The notes: generated by a model from the sequence alone, not told the origin. DNA of 64,000 nt from Janthinobacterium rivuli (GCF_029690045.1 NZ_CP121464.1:3658001-3722000), one strand, 5' to 3'. Positions 37,809 through 47,045 are shown, counted from the stretch's first letter. A program made the numbers and translations.

Positions 37809-39407
37809 TTAATCAATACCTTGGCTCTTCAAATAGTCTTCGTAGTTGCCACGGTAATCGACCACTTCATCTTCCTTGATCTCGATGATGCGGTTCGCCA
37901 GCGAGGAGACGAATTCGCGGTCATGCGACACGAAGATCAGGGTGCCCGCGTATTTTTCCAGCGCGATGTTCAGGGACTCGATCGATTCCATGTCCATGTG
38001 GTTGGTCGGTTCATCGAGCATCAGCACGTTGTGGCGGCCCAGCATCAGCTTGCCGTACATCATGCGGCCTTTTTCACCACCGGACAGTACCTTGACGGCC
38101 TTCTTGACATCGTCGCCACCGAACAGCAAGCGGCCCAGGATGGAGCGCACGGCCTGGTCGTCGTCGCCCTCTTTCGTCCACTGGCCGATCCAGTCGGTCA
38201 GGTTCGTGTCCTTGGCGAAATCTTCCGTCGGATCTTGCGGCATGTAGCCCACGTTGGCGTTTTCCGCCCACTTCACGCGGCCCTGGTCAGGCTGCAAGCC
38301 GGCAATGTCGCCCGCGATGCAGCGCAGCATGGTGGTCTTGCCGGCGCCGTTGGCGCCGATGATGGCGATGCGTTCGCCCGCTTCGACCATGATGCTGAAA
38401 TTCTTGAACAGCTGGCGGTCAAAGCCTTTCGAGATGTTCTCGACTTCCACGGCCAGGCGGTGCAATTTCTTCTCGCCGTCGAAACGCACGAAGGGATAGG
38501 CGCGCGACGATGGCTTGATGTCGTCGACCTTGATCTTTTCGATCTGCTTGGCGCGCGACGTGGCCTGGCGGGCCTTCGACTTGTTCGCAGCGAAGCGGCG
38601 CACGAATTCCTGCAGCTCGGCAACCTTGTCTTTCGCTTTCGCGTTGTTGGCCAGTTGCTGGTTGCGCGCCTGGGTCGAGGCGAACATGTATTCGTCGTAG
38701 TTGCCTGGGTAAATCTTCAGGGTGCCGTAGTCCATGTCGGCCACGTGGGTGCACACTTGGTTCAGGAAGTGGCGATCATGGGAAATGATGATCATGGTGG
38801 AATTGCGCTCGTTGAGCACGTCTTCCAGCCAGCGAATCGTGTTGATATCCAGGTTATTCGTCGGCTCGTCGAGCAGCAGGATGTCCGGGTTCGAGAACAG
38901 CGCCTGCGCCAGCAGCACGCGCAGCTTCCAGCCTGGCGAGACATTGCTCATCGGGCCTTGATGCAGGTCGATGGCGACACCGGCGCCCAGCAACAATTCG
39001 CCGGCGCGCGATTCGGCCGTGTAGCCGTCGTATTCGGAGACTTTGCCTTCCAGCTCGGCGGCCTGCATGTAGTCGTCGTCCGTCGCTTCCGGGTTCGCGT
39101 AGATCGCGTCGCGTTGCTGGATGGCGGCCCACATTTCCGTGTGGCCCATCATGACGACGTCGAGGACGCGCATGTCTTCAAAGGCAAACTGGTCCTGGCG
39201 CAGCTTGCCCAGGCGTTCGTTGGTATCGAGCATGACGTTGCCGCCCGACGGGTCCAGATCGCCGCCCAGTATCTTCATGAACGTCGACTTGCCGCAGCCG
39301 TTCGCGCCGATCAAACCATAGCGGTTGCCGTCGCCGAACTTGACGGAGATATTCTCAAACAATGGCTTTGCGCCAAACTGCATCGTAATATTTGCTGTAG
39401 ATAGCAT
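37809..39407 (-). CDS. ABC-F family ATPase, YbiT type
   Basis: A 532-residue soluble protein with two ABC cassettes and no membrane domain, typical of ribosome-associated ABC-F factors. Cassette 1 has [15 protein letters not shown], a degenerate signature [15 protein letters not shown] and [19 protein letters not shown]; cassette 2 has [22 protein letters not shown] and [19 protein letters not shown]. The charged interdomain linker (about 245-310) is lysine- and arginine-rich. The VSPGW variant and the C-terminal [11 protein letters not shown] match YbiT. A minus-strand TATAAT lies 53 bp upstream of the start. Confidence 0.92.
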   Translation of the reverse strand: MLSTANITMQFGAKPLFENISVKFGDGNRYGLIGANGCGKSTFMKILGGDLDPSGGNVMLDTNERLGKLRQDQFAFEDMRVLDVVMMGHTEMWAAIQQRDAIYANPEATDDDYMQAAELEGKVSEYDGYTAESRAGELLLGAGVAIDLHQGPMSNVSPGWKLRVLLAQALFSNPDILLLDEPTNNLDINTIRWLEDVLNERNSTMIIISHDRHFLNQVCTHVADMDYGTLKIYPGNYDEYMFASTQARNQQLANNAKAKDKVAELQEFVRRFAANKSKARQATSRAKQIEKIKVDDIKPSSRAYPFVRFDGEKKLHRLAVEVENISKGFDRQLFKNFSIMVEAGERIAIIGANGAGKTTMLRCIAGDIAGLQPDQGRVKWAENANVGYMPQDPTEDFAKDTNLTDWIGQWTKEGDDDQAVRSILGRLLFGGDDVKKAVKVLSGGEKGRMMYGKLMLGRHNVLMLDEPTNHMDMESIESLNIALEKYAGTLIFVSHDREFVSSLANRIIEIKEDEVVDYRGNYEDYLKSQGID

Positions 39408-39459
39408 GTGATATTGGGTCTTTATTCAGTTAAAACAGCTAGTTAGGTACTTTGCACCC

Positions 39460-39465
39460 ATTATA
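39460..39465 (-). promoter_or_regulatory. -10 element upstream of the ABC-F gene
   Basis: ATTATA on the plus strand reads TATAAT on the minus strand, 53 bp before the start codon. No good -35 is visible at 17 bp. Confidence 0.4.
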
Positions 39466-39617
39466 CAGCACCCACCCTCTTCCCTCTATAGGGGGCCAGC
39501 CAGGACGTTGGAAATCAATGCAAAGAAATAATGGCAAGAAAATACGATTGCCGTATTCCCATTTAGCAGATACGCTGCGCGGCATCCGTTTTCTCCCCTC
39601 CACCTTACAGGCCTCAC

Positions 39618-40160
39618 TTGAAAAAAATCACCATCGCCGCCGCCGTGGCCGCCGTTGCCGTCGCCGCCACCGCCTATGCCTCGCCCTACTACGCCTTGCA
39701 CCAGATCAAGACCGCGCTGGCCGAACGCAACGCAGAAGCCCTGGCCGCACACGTGGACTTCCCCGCCTTGCGCGCCAGCGTCAAGACGCAGCTGGAGGCC
39801 AGCATGGCGCGCAGCATCGAAGCGACCGCCGGCAGCGGCAACCCGCTCGCCGCCCTGGGCCAGCGGGTTGCCAGCGCCATGCTGGGCAAGATGGTCGATA
39901 CCATGGTCTCGCCTGCAGGCGTCGTCGCGCTGGTCAACAAGAGCGCCGTCGGCCCGCAAGCAAGTGAGACGGCGGATGCACCCGCCGATGGCGCGCAGAA
40001 AAAGGCCGAGTATTCGGCAGGCTATGCTGGCGTGAACACCTTTGTCGTGCGTGCGAAAGACGGTAATGCGCAGGACGGCGCACTGGTCCTGCTGCGCCAT
40101 GGCGTGTGGGGCTGGAAACTCAGTTCAATCGAGATTGCGTCGGCGATGGCCGCACGTTAA
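39618..40160 (+). CDS. DUF2939-family exported protein
   Basis: A 180-residue protein beginning at TTG with KKITIAAAVAAVAVAATAYASPYYALHQIKTALAERNAEAL, in outline a signal or anchor helix followed by the DUF2939 pattern (SPYYALHQI, HVDFPALRASVK). The C-terminal part (FVVRAKDG, LVLLRHGVWGWKLSSIEI) is also typical. Function unknown. TTG is accepted because AGG lies about six bases upstream and no in-frame ATG or GTG precedes the signal sequence. Confidence 0.8.
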   Translation: MKKITIAAAVAAVAVAATAYASPYYALHQIKTALAERNAEALAAHVDFPALRASVKTQLEASMARSIEATAGSGNPLAALGQRVASAMLGKMVDTMVSPAGVVALVNKSAVGPQASETADAPADGAQKKAEYSAGYAGVNTFVVRAKDGNAQDGALVLLRHGVWGWKLSSIEIASAMAAR

Positions 40161-40172
40161 GCGGGAAATTTC

Positions 40173-40844
40173 ATGCTGAAACACCCAGCTTTATCGCTGG
40201 CCATGGTCATTGCCAGCGCCACATCACTCGCCCACGCCCTCGATGGCACAGCCGGGAGCAGCCACTCTGTTGCCGCGCGCATGCAGGCGGAAACATCCAC
40301 GGCCGCCGATCCTGACGCCCCTGCCCCGCTGCCCGTGCCCAGCGACATTTCGCTGGCCGAACTGGAGCGCCGTCTGGCATTGGGTCAGGCGCGGGCCGCT
40401 GAAAAACACTATACCAGCGCGCTCGATCCGGTCGCTTTGACCGGCCTGGCGCAACAGATGGGCTGTATGGATATCGTCGGCGTGCAGCCGTTCGGTTTCC
40501 CGCTGGAACAAGCGCAGCCCACCGTCCTGAGCGGAGGGCACCTGCTGGCCCGCTGCCCGGACCGCGCCTATGTGACGATCACGGCCATGTCGATGGCGGG
40601 CAAAACGGGCAAGCGCGTCCGCATGTCGGCGCAATCGTTCAAGCAGACTGTGGATGGCAGGCCCGCGCGGCGCCTGTATTACAAGGCGCCCAACGGACGC
40701 CAGAAGGAAACGCTGACCATCATCGATGGCAGCCATGCGTATGCGCTCGAATACTGGTCGCTCGATGACAGCCAGCAAAGCGGCATGGTTGGCATTCGAC
40801 GGATGGAAACATTGACGTTGCCGCAACAAGCCGGGCAAAATTAG
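40173..40844 (+). CDS. Exported protein of unknown function
   Basis: A 223-residue protein with a signal peptide (MLKHPALSLAMVIASATSLAHA), a low-complexity Ala/Pro/Asp stretch (about 40-58), then a compact domain containing two cysteines (GCMDIVG and LLARCPDRAYVTI) and a C-terminal strand-rich part (RRLYYKAPNGRQKETLTIIDGS). No family recognised. It follows the DUF2939 gene by 12 bp, so the two probably form an operon of periplasmic proteins. Confidence 0.7.
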   Translation: MLKHPALSLAMVIASATSLAHALDGTAGSSHSVAARMQAETSTAADPDAPAPLPVPSDISLAELERRLALGQARAAEKHYTSALDPVALTGLAQQMGCMDIVGVQPFGFPLEQAQPTVLSGGHLLARCPDRAYVTITAMSMAGKTGKRVRMSAQSFKQTVDGRPARRLYYKAPNGRQKETLTIIDGSHAYALEYWSLDDSQQSGMVGIRRMETLTLPQQAGQN

Positions 40845-40852
40845 TCAATATA

Positions 40853-40868
40853 CTGTATATTTATACAG
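40853..40868 (+). promoter_or_regulatory. Consensus LexA (SOS) box
   Basis: CTGTATATTTATACAG fits CTGT-N8-ACAG with an all-A/T centre and flanking TA on the left, as in enterobacterial and betaproteobacterial LexA sites. It ends 24 bp before the start codon of the GNAT gene at 40893 and lies just after the preceding stop codon. Confidence 0.72.
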
Positions 40869-40892
40869 TTATCGACTATTTTCCTGTCCGCC

Positions 40893-41339
40893 ATGCCTGC
40901 ACATCCGCACAACGCCTTACCCTACACCATCTGCGTCAGCGCCACGATCGATGCGGAGGTCGAGCAAACCATCCTCGAGGGCTTGAACGCCTACAACGAT
41001 GCCATCACCGGCTATAGCGACAGGCAGGTATTGAGCGTGGTGGTGCGCGACCGCGACAGCCAGCGGGTGCTGGGCGGCGCCATGGGCCGGACCTCGCTGG
41101 GCCTGCTGTTTCTCGATTTGTTTTATTTGCCCGCCGCCTTGCGTGGGCTGGGACTGGGCAGCCAGATACTGGCGCGGTTCGAAGAGGAAGGACGCCGACG
41201 CGGCTGTGCTTCGGCGGTGCTGTACACCATCAGTTTCCAGGCGCCCGAATTTTACGAGCGGCGCGGCTGGCGCCGCTTCGGCGACATCGCCTGCAGCCCC
41301 GAAGGCACGAGCCGGGTATTCATGAGCAAGCCCTTGTAG
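40893..41339 (+). CDS. GNAT-family N-acetyltransferase, possibly SOS-controlled
   Basis: A 148-residue GNAT protein: N-terminal TILEGLNAYNDAITGY, GGAMGRTSLGLLFLDLFYLP, acetyl-CoA loop RGLGLGSQILARFEEEGRRRG and FYERRGWRRFGDI. Its closest general resemblance is to acetyltransferases with broad or unknown acceptors. A consensus LexA box lies 24 bp upstream, so DNA damage could induce it. No clear ribosome site precedes the ATG. Confidence 0.86.
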   Translation: MPAHPHNALPYTICVSATIDAEVEQTILEGLNAYNDAITGYSDRQVLSVVVRDRDSQRVLGGAMGRTSLGLLFLDLFYLPAALRGLGLGSQILARFEEEGRRRGCASAVLYTISFQAPEFYERRGWRRFGDIACSPEGTSRVFMSKPL

Positions 41340-41352
41340 GCTGCATACGACA

Positions 41353-41382
41353 GTGGCCGGCGGCAAACCTGCCGCCAGCCAC
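41353..41382. terminator. Hairpin between convergent genes
   Basis: GTGGC-C-GGCGGC (41353-41364) pairs with GCCGCC-A-GCCAC (41371-41382) around AAACCT, with one mismatch. It sits between the GNAT gene and the convergent CheX-like gene; no U tract on either side. Confidence 0.5.
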
Positions 41383-41408
41383 GATCAAGCACGGTCAACA
41401 ATCGCTGC

Positions 41409-42101
41409 TTACATGCCCAGCGACTTGAGCAAATCGGCGTTGTCGTCGTCTTCCGGTTCCGCCGCAGGCGCGGGAGCGGCGTCGCGTTCGCGGTTCGCGA
41501 ATTCGCCATCCATCAGCGAGTCGGCGTCGACTTCGCGCGAATCGAAATCGTGCAGCTTGATGAACTCGGTACGGTCGATCGCCAGTTCCAGATAGAAAAT
41601 ATTGTTCTTTTCCGTATAGAAAGTGACGCGGCGCATTTCCGGGCGGTCCAGCGGCGTGTCGACGCTAAGCATCACCTGCTTGTTCAGCACCAGCATCTTC
41701 GGCTGGCTTTGGGTGATGTTCGTTTGCAGTTCGCGCCGCACCTTGCCCGTGAAGTCGCCCACGATCTGGTTCATCAGCTCGCCCATGATGTTCGACACTT
41801 CGTCCGACGTGTAGAAGCTGGCCAGTTCCGACTTCGGCATGCCCATGTGCAACATATAGCGCTCGTAGATTTCCATTGCCGTATCGGCGGCAAAATTAAG
41901 CACCACCAGGCCTGTGAAACCGCCATCGAACATCACGAAACAGCCGATGTCCGGCTTCAGGCCGGTCTTCGTAATGCGCTGCACCATGCCTGAATAATTG
42001 ACTTTACTTTGCGTTGCAACGTTGAGCACCCGAACCACCGAGTTGCACAAACTCATCAACAAATCTTCTGTACCGTACACAACATCCTTTTCTGCATCCA
42101 T
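41409..42101 (-). CDS. CheX/CheC-like (DUF3334-type) protein
   Basis: A 230-residue cytoplasmic protein whose core resembles CheX/CheC phosphatase folds: GCFVMFDGGFTGLVVLNF, then YTSDEVSNIMGELMNQIVGDFTGKVRREL, which carries the E-x-x-N-like pattern (E-VSN-IMGELMNQ) expected of such phosphatases. The tail is acidic and disordered (PEDDDNADLL). The overall pattern fits DUF3334 proteins. It may act on a response regulator, but no chemotaxis gene adjoins it. ATG at 42101 chosen over a TTG two codons earlier; GGAGAGG lies upstream. Confidence 0.7.
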   Translation of the reverse strand: MDAEKDVVYGTEDLLMSLCNSVVRVLNVATQSKVNYSGMVQRITKTGLKPDIGCFVMFDGGFTGLVVLNFAADTAMEIYERYMLHMGMPKSELASFYTSDEVSNIMGELMNQIVGDFTGKVRRELQTNITQSQPKMLVLNKQVMLSVDTPLDRPEMRRVTFYTEKNNIFYLELAIDRTEFIKLHDFDSREVDADSLMDGEFANRERDAAPAPAAEPEDDDNADLLKSLGM

Positions 42102-42532
42102 GAGCAACCTCTCCTACTATTTTTAAGATGACAGCACTGTTCCCTGCCCGCCGCGAGCCGAAACTGACCGTTTCGCTCAGCTGGCGGACGACTTCACCTT
42201 TGCATGCCTGACCTTGCGTGGCGGGGCGCGCCGCGTTGCCGCCGGTACGAACCGCCCTCTTACCTTTTTCTGTATAGAAATAACTGTATAGAAATAAGTA
42301 TCATGCGCAGAATACCCAGATGTAACATTTCCGTCCAGCCATACCTGCATTTACTTGACGATCTGTGCGGAAATACCAATACATCGCAAGGCAACATTAT
42401 GCGGAAGATAAGCATGCAGAAAGAATCAGCCTGGCACGCTTGAAACCATGGCGAAAAGGCAGCATCACGTATACTGCCCCCGCGGGACGCAACGGCGCCG
42501 CCAGGACAACAACCAGCGAAAGGCATGAGAGG
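42102..42532. other. 431-bp intergenic region between divergent genes
   Basis: No convincing gene here. The part next to the CheX-like gene is GC-rich; the middle (about 42260-42420) is AT-rich and contains a perfect 14-bp tandem duplication. The segment directly before the 554-residue protein gene is again GC-rich with AGAGG as ribosome site. Confidence 0.6.
42270..42297 (+). repeat. Perfect 14-bp tandem repeat
   Basis: CTGTATAGAAATAA occurs twice head to tail (42270-42283 and 42284-42297) without mismatch in the AT-rich part of the intergenic region. One-and-a-half helical turns apart, it could be a tandem binding site or a recent slippage product. Confidence 0.75.
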
Positions 42533-44197
42533 ATGAGTACACTGCAAGAACAGGCAACGGCGGAAATGATGGCGGCCGTGGAGGCGTGGTTTGCCGAGCG
42601 CCTGAAGCGCACCGATCTGGAAAGCGCCGTGAATCGGACCACCCTGCAGATGGGCATCTTTAATGATTTCTTGCTCGACTACAAACCAGGACGCACCACC
42701 GCCGACGAGATCGACCTGGGCTTCGACGACGACGTGCGTCCCCGCACGCCGGCGCGCCTCGATGAAGCCGTCGTGCGCGACAGCATCGCCCCCCAACTGG
42801 TTACCATGGTGCAAGCGAAGCTGGAGGCGCTGGCCGACACACCGATGATCGACTACCGCTTCACCTTGCGCGGCAAATTCCAGACGGCGCAGGGCAAGCT
42901 GCACCTGACCTTGCTGGAATACGTCAACGAAGGCAAGCGCCAAACCCTGCTCGAACGCATACATACTTACGTCACGCAAAAACTCGAGCACGGCAAGCGG
43001 CCGACGAAAAAACTGGAAACCTTCTTCCTGGCGCGCCACCTGCTCGATCCCCTGCTGTTTCCGCAGCCCGATATCGCCTGGACGATCGCCCTATTCGAGC
43101 GCATCGAGCAACTGAACAAGTCGCGCCCGCAAGCGCTGGCAGAGCATCGCAGCGACATCATCCAGGCCGTGACGGCCTGGGCGGAAAAGCAGTTCCTCCC
43201 GCAGTTCTATGACGTGCAGAAATCGAGCTACCGCAGCGCGGAATACAGCTTGAAAGCGGGCGCGGCGCCAGACGCGCAGGCGCTGGCGCCGATCGACCTG
43301 CTGCTGTATGGCGCCGTGATGATCTTGCGCCACGAACCGAGCTACGCCAAATCGACGGGCCTGAAATTCCTGGAAATCGCGCGCGAACTGGGTAGCGAAC
43401 GGGCCGTGCGCATGCTCAAGGAAGGCAGCGGCACTTTCGCGCCCGACGCCATCCACCTGAAAAATGCCCAGTTGGAATGCCGCGCCAACGATGTGTTTGC
43501 CACGATCAACATCAGCATCGTCCAGGAAGAGGAAGACGCGTATGCGCAGGCGCTGGCGTTCGTCACGCATTTGCTGAACAACGGCTTTCCGAAAAGCTAC
43601 CAGATCAAGCTAAAATCGAAGGTCAAGGCATATCTGCCCTTGAAAGGACTGGCGAAATCCGACACGCACCGCTTCTTTGCCAACGCCCTCGCCTGGCCCG
43701 CCCTGCAGCCGCAGCTGGAAGCGTATGCGCGCGCCGCCATCGAGCAATTTGAATTCTATGCCGACACGGAAGGCGAAAAGAACTGCATGCCAGGCAGTTA
43801 CGCCACGTTTGGGCTGGGCCTGCTCGACGCTCGCTATTTCCCGCTGGTGCGGCACTACATGGCCAACGTCGACGAGGAACACCAGTGTGTGCAAGACCAG
43901 TTCACGGCGGCCTTTACTGAAAAGCATGGCGTCACGCCAGACTCCGTCCCCGTGCTGGCGGCCTGCCTGCGCGCGTGCACGGATAACGCCAAAGTGAAAA
44001 TCCAGGCGGAACTGGAAGATGTCGAGAAACTGGAACTATTCTTCCAGCAACTGCAAGGGCTGGAAGGCTATCAGGTGGAACACATGCTGTATCCAGTCTG
44101 GGGCAAGCTGGAAAAAGTGGCGACGCTGGCGCGCAAGGCGCAAGGCCGGCGCAAGGAGCTGCTGCTGGCTTTGCTTGAAGCAGCCAGCAAGGGGTAG
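42533..44197 (+). CDS. Large cytoplasmic protein of unknown function
   Basis: A 554-residue protein without signal peptide or membrane segments, mostly predicted helical, starting MSTLQEQATAEMMAAVEAWF. Notable segments are KKLETFFLARHLLDPLLFPQPD, EPSYAKSTGLKFLEIARELG, the MPGSYATFGLGLLD region and VEHMLYPVWGKLEKVATLAR near the end. I do not recognise the family with confidence; it may belong to one of the DUF6138-like groups of unknown function. The ATG at 42533 follows GAGAGG, while the frame is open further upstream. It is divergent from the CheX-like gene. Confidence 0.8.
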   Translation: MSTLQEQATAEMMAAVEAWFAERLKRTDLESAVNRTTLQMGIFNDFLLDYKPGRTTADEIDLGFDDDVRPRTPARLDEAVVRDSIAPQLVTMVQAKLEALADTPMIDYRFTLRGKFQTAQGKLHLTLLEYVNEGKRQTLLERIHTYVTQKLEHGKRPTKKLETFFLARHLLDPLLFPQPDIAWTIALFERIEQLNKSRPQALAEHRSDIIQAVTAWAEKQFLPQFYDVQKSSYRSAEYSLKAGAAPDAQALAPIDLLLYGAVMILRHEPSYAKSTGLKFLEIARELGSERAVRMLKEGSGTFAPDAIHLKNAQLECRANDVFATINISIVQEEEDAYAQALAFVTHLLNNGFPKSYQIKLKSKVKAYLPLKGLAKSDTHRFFANALAWPALQPQLEAYARAAIEQFEFYADTEGEKNCMPGSYATFGLGLLDARYFPLVRHYMANVDEEHQCVQDQFTAAFTEKHGVTPDSVPVLAACLRACTDNAKVKIQAELEDVEKLELFFQQLQGLEGYQVEHMLYPVWGKLEKVATLARKAQGRRKELLLALLEAASKG

Positions 44198-44300
44198 GCC
44201 TAATGTGTGCAACGTTATGACTTTCACCATTTATAATGCGGGCGCCAAAATTTCTTTAAAGCATCTTTTGGCGCCTGACATTGAATCGTGGAGAAAATAC

Positions 44301-44987
44301 ATGCAACAAACACAAACAAGCTCGCGCGCCGCCCTGCTGGCGGCAAGCATGGCCGCCGCCGTGGCGCTGGCCCAGCCCGCCATCGCCGCCGACGCCGTGG
44401 AACTGGCTCCGCTGGACGTGGCCAATCTGTACATCAAGACCATCATCAACCAGGATGAAGCCAGCGTTGCCAAACTCAACGCCTACCTGCGCCCGACCCG
44501 CCTGGCGGGCCATCAAAGCGCCGAATACGCGTCGTACAGCGGCTTGAAGGAAGCGGATGCCAAGTTCCCAACGCAAACGGGCAAACTGATCGCCGACCTG
44601 TTCCCCGCGACCATGCGCGCGGCCCTGACGCCCGCCGCCGAACAGCTGGCCGCGAACGTTATCGCCGCCAAGAATGGCACCGCCTGCCAGGCCACCAAGG
44701 CGGACCCGGTCACGGTGGAAAACGGCATGCAGACGGTCGCCGTCAGCTTCGAATGCCAGGTCGTCAAGGCGCCTGTCGCCTGGGCGCCTGCGGCCCAGCA
44801 ACTGGCGAAGAGCGGCTGCAAGGTCGAGCAATGCAAGGCCGGCCTGGAAAAGATCGCCGCAACCTACACGAGCTCGCCGAAGCAGACGTGGCGCGCCGTG
44901 TTTGGCGTCAGCCGCGAAAAGAACTCGGAAGCGTGGCGCAACGATTTCGCGCGCGAAACCTTCGATGAAATCTGGGAATACTTGTAA
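44301..44987 (+). CDS. Exported protein of unknown function
   Basis: A 228-residue protein with a clear signal peptide (LLAASMAAAVALAQPAIAA) and a soluble mature domain with four cysteines (TACQATK, FECQVVK, SGCKVEQCKAG) that could form two disulfides. GGAG lies before the ATG at 44301. No family recognised. The short gene at 45013 follows closely and may share its transcript. Confidence 0.75.
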   Translation: MQQTQTSSRAALLAASMAAAVALAQPAIAADAVELAPLDVANLYIKTIINQDEASVAKLNAYLRPTRLAGHQSAEYASYSGLKEADAKFPTQTGKLIADLFPATMRAALTPAAEQLAANVIAAKNGTACQATKADPVTVENGMQTVAVSFECQVVKAPVAWAPAAQQLAKSGCKVEQCKAGLEKIAATYTSSPKQTWRAVFGVSREKNSEAWRNDFARETFDEIWEYL

Positions 44988-45012
44988 TCCTACACGGAGC
45001 TTTAAACTGCCG

Positions 45013-45345
45013 ATGGACAAGCCCAAACTGACCCCAGTCGCCCAGCCTGCAGGCCTGGCCTTGCTGCAGCTGCTCGCCCCCGAGCATGTGGAGGTCACGC
45101 TGGGCGCGCAAGTGCTGGCGCAGGACTTGCCTGCCCTGCACGGCAAGCAATTGCTGGCGCTGCTGCGCCGGCTGCGTGCAGCCCAATCCAACCAGCAGCA
45201 CTATGCGGGCGCCAGCGTCGAGCAGGCTGAACAGCTATTCGGTGCCGCCATCGCCGCCGTCAAGGCGGAACTGGCCAAGCGCCCGCATATCCCCAACAAG
45301 CAGGAAGCGAAGGCCTTGCGCCAGGCGGCGGCAAAAAAGCGCTGA
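45013..45345 (+). CDS. Small hypothetical protein
   Basis: A 110-residue protein, alanine/leucine/glutamine-rich, with LLALLRRLRAAQSNQQHYAG in the middle and a lysine-rich tail (NKQEAKALRQAAAKKR). No signal peptide. It lies 25 bp after the preceding gene, but its ribosome site (GGAG) is unusually distant, 13 bases from the ATG. Coding status is probable rather than certain. Confidence 0.55.
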   Translation: MDKPKLTPVAQPAGLALLQLLAPEHVEVTLGAQVLAQDLPALHGKQLLALLRRLRAAQSNQQHYAGASVEQAEQLFGAAIAAVKAELAKRPHIPNKQEAKALRQAAAKKR

Positions 45346-45449
45346 TCGAGGCGCAAGCCGGCCGCCAGCGAGGCCGTTTCGTGTGGGCAAGCTCGCCGGC
45401 CCCCTCCTATAATCGGAGGCTCTATTGTTTCCGCTACAGAAAGTTCCCC

Positions 45450-46091
45450 ATGCCCACACAATTTTCCCGCCAGGTATTCGGCTGCGCCATACTTGCTTTC
45501 TCCGCTCTGGCAAGCGCGCAGGCGGCCAGCCTTCCACCCATCGGCCCCGTCGACGCGCGCGCCGTGTGGCAGGAACGCTCGCTGTCGGCTTGCCGCAGCG
45601 AACAATCGACGACCGCGCCCGACGTCTGCCTGTTGCGCACCATGCAGCGCAGCGGCGCGCATCCGCAAGCCATCGCCGCCGCCCGGATGCTGGTGAAGGC
45701 AAACAAGGCCGGCTTCATCTCCGCCTGGCGCCCGCTGGGCAAGGCGGCCCTGGCCACCGTTACCTATCCGTTCCGCGCCAACACGAATGAAGGCACCTTG
45801 CTGATCGGCAGCGATGGCGCCGCCATCGACGTCGACGAAGGCTCAGTGGGCGAGGAAGACCGCGCCACGCCGGCCTGGCGCGCGTTTGCCGCCGCCCATC
45901 CGGACGCTGTCCCGTTTGCGCCCGCCGATTTCGTCGGCAGCACGGCGACCAGCGATGGCGGCCAGAGCGTGCTGTTTTCCACGCCCCTGATCACCTGCCA
46001 CGCCTGCGCCGAGGATGGCGCGCTGCTGGTCGCCTACACGATCGACAAGGCAGGTATCGTGCGCGAGCGGAAACTCTTGACGATCAAGTAA
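45450..46091 (+). CDS. Exported hypothetical protein
   Basis: A 213-residue protein with signal peptide ending ALASAQAA and four mature cysteines (SACRSEQ, VCLLR, ITCHACAED), two of them as a CxxC. No family recognised. The ATG at 45450 begins the signal peptide; upstream open frame lacks similarity. The CHAC motif could bind metal or form a redox disulfide, but nothing else supports a role. Confidence 0.7.
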   Translation: MPTQFSRQVFGCAILAFSALASAQAASLPPIGPVDARAVWQERSLSACRSEQSTTAPDVCLLRTMQRSGAHPQAIAAARMLVKANKAGFISAWRPLGKAALATVTYPFRANTNEGTLLIGSDGAAIDVDEGSVGEEDRATPAWRAFAAAHPDAVPFAPADFVGSTATSDGGQSVLFSTPLITCHACAEDGALLVAYTIDKAGIVRERKLLTIK

Positions 46092-46120
46092 TGCTGCATC
46101 AAAGATAAGATAGAATTGCC

Positions 46121-46152
46121 CGATGGCATGTCCATACACGTGCATGCCATCG
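46121..46152 (+). promoter_or_regulatory. Inverted repeat at the promoter or leader of the esterase gene
   Basis: CGATGGCATG (46121-46130) and CATGCCATCG (46143-46152) are perfect 10-bp arms separated by 12 bp. A -10-like TAGAAT lies at 46111-46116, so the repeat begins near the predicted start of transcription. It could be an operator or a leader hairpin before the gene at 46179. Confidence 0.5.
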
Positions 46153-46178
46153 ATCCGACTCACTTATCACGGGAAACC

Positions 46179-47045
46179 ATGCGCCACTCTTGCCTTGCAC
46201 TGCACCTCGCCGCCGCCCTGCTGCTGTCCAGCCCCTTCCACTTCGCCAATGCCGCGCCCGCCGCCACCGCTTCCTCCAGCGCGGCCACGCCGCTCGTCAT
46301 CGGCGAAAGTTTCAGCATCGATTCGCAGGCACTGCAGGAAAAGCGCCACATCAATGTGTACATGGCGCGCGCCTGGGATACGCCGCCCGATGCGCCGCTG
46401 CCCGTGCTGTACATGCCGGACGGCGGCGTCGCGGAAGATTTTTTGCACGTGGCCGGCTTGCTGCAAGTGTCGGTAGCGAATGGCACGATGCGCCCTTTCA
46501 TGCTGGTCGGCATGCAAAACACGCAGCGCCGGCGCGATTTGACGGGGCCGACGGAGAATGCGGAAGACCGCAAGATCGCCCCCGTCGTGGGTGGCGCGTC
46601 CGCCTACCGGGCCTTCATCCGCGACGAACTGATGCCGGAAGTCAAGCGCCGCTACCGCACGACGGGCGAGACGGCCATCGTCGGCGAATCGCTGGCGGGC
46701 CTGTTCGTGGTGGAAACCTATCTGCTGGAACCGCAGCTGTTCGACCATTACCTGGCGTTCGATCCCAGCCTGTGGTGGAACCACGGCGCCCTACCGCGTC
46801 AGGCGGCCGGGCTGATAGCCAAGGGCAAACCAGGCAAGCACAGCCTGTACCTGGCCTCCAGCAGCGAAGCGGGCATCGCCATCGAAGTGCAGCGCCTGTC
46901 CGACGTGCTGGAGAAACAGGCACCGCGCGGCCTGCAATGGCATGTGGAAAAAATGCCGGAAGAAACCCACGGCACGATCTATCACCCGGCAGCCTTGAAG
47001 GCGTTCCGCAGCGTTTTCAAGCCGCAGGCACCGGCCAGGCAGTAA
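46179..47045 (+). CDS. Exported esterase of the alpha/beta-hydrolase (esterase D) type
   Basis: A 288-residue exported protein: signal peptide (LHLAAALLLSSPFHFANA), then the PF00756-like fold with RHINVYMARAWD, PVLYMPDGG, the nucleophile elbow VGESLAGLFVVE (Ser in G-E-S-L-A-G) and YLAFDPSLWWN. A His near the C terminus (EETHGTIYHPA) completes the triad. Related enzymes cleave ferric siderophores or S-formylglutathione; the periplasmic location favours siderophore or polymer esters, but this is unproven. Confidence 0.85.
   Translation: MRHSCLALHLAAALLLSSPFHFANAAPAATASSSAATPLVIGESFSIDSQALQEKRHINVYMARAWDTPPDAPLPVLYMPDGGVAEDFLHVAGLLQVSVANGTMRPFMLVGMQNTQRRRDLTGPTENAEDRKIAPVVGGASAYRAFIRDELMPEVKRRYRTTGETAIVGESLAGLFVVETYLLEPQLFDHYLAFDPSLWWNHGALPRQAAGLIAKGKPGKHSLYLASSSEAGIAIEVQRLSDVLEKQAPRGLQWHVEKMPEETHGTIYHPAALKAFRSVFKPQAPARQ

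Noticed and set aside
42270..42297. The tandem CTGTATAGAAATAA repeat as a LexA site.
   Set aside because: It begins with CTGT but lacks the ACAG half at the required spacing on either strand.
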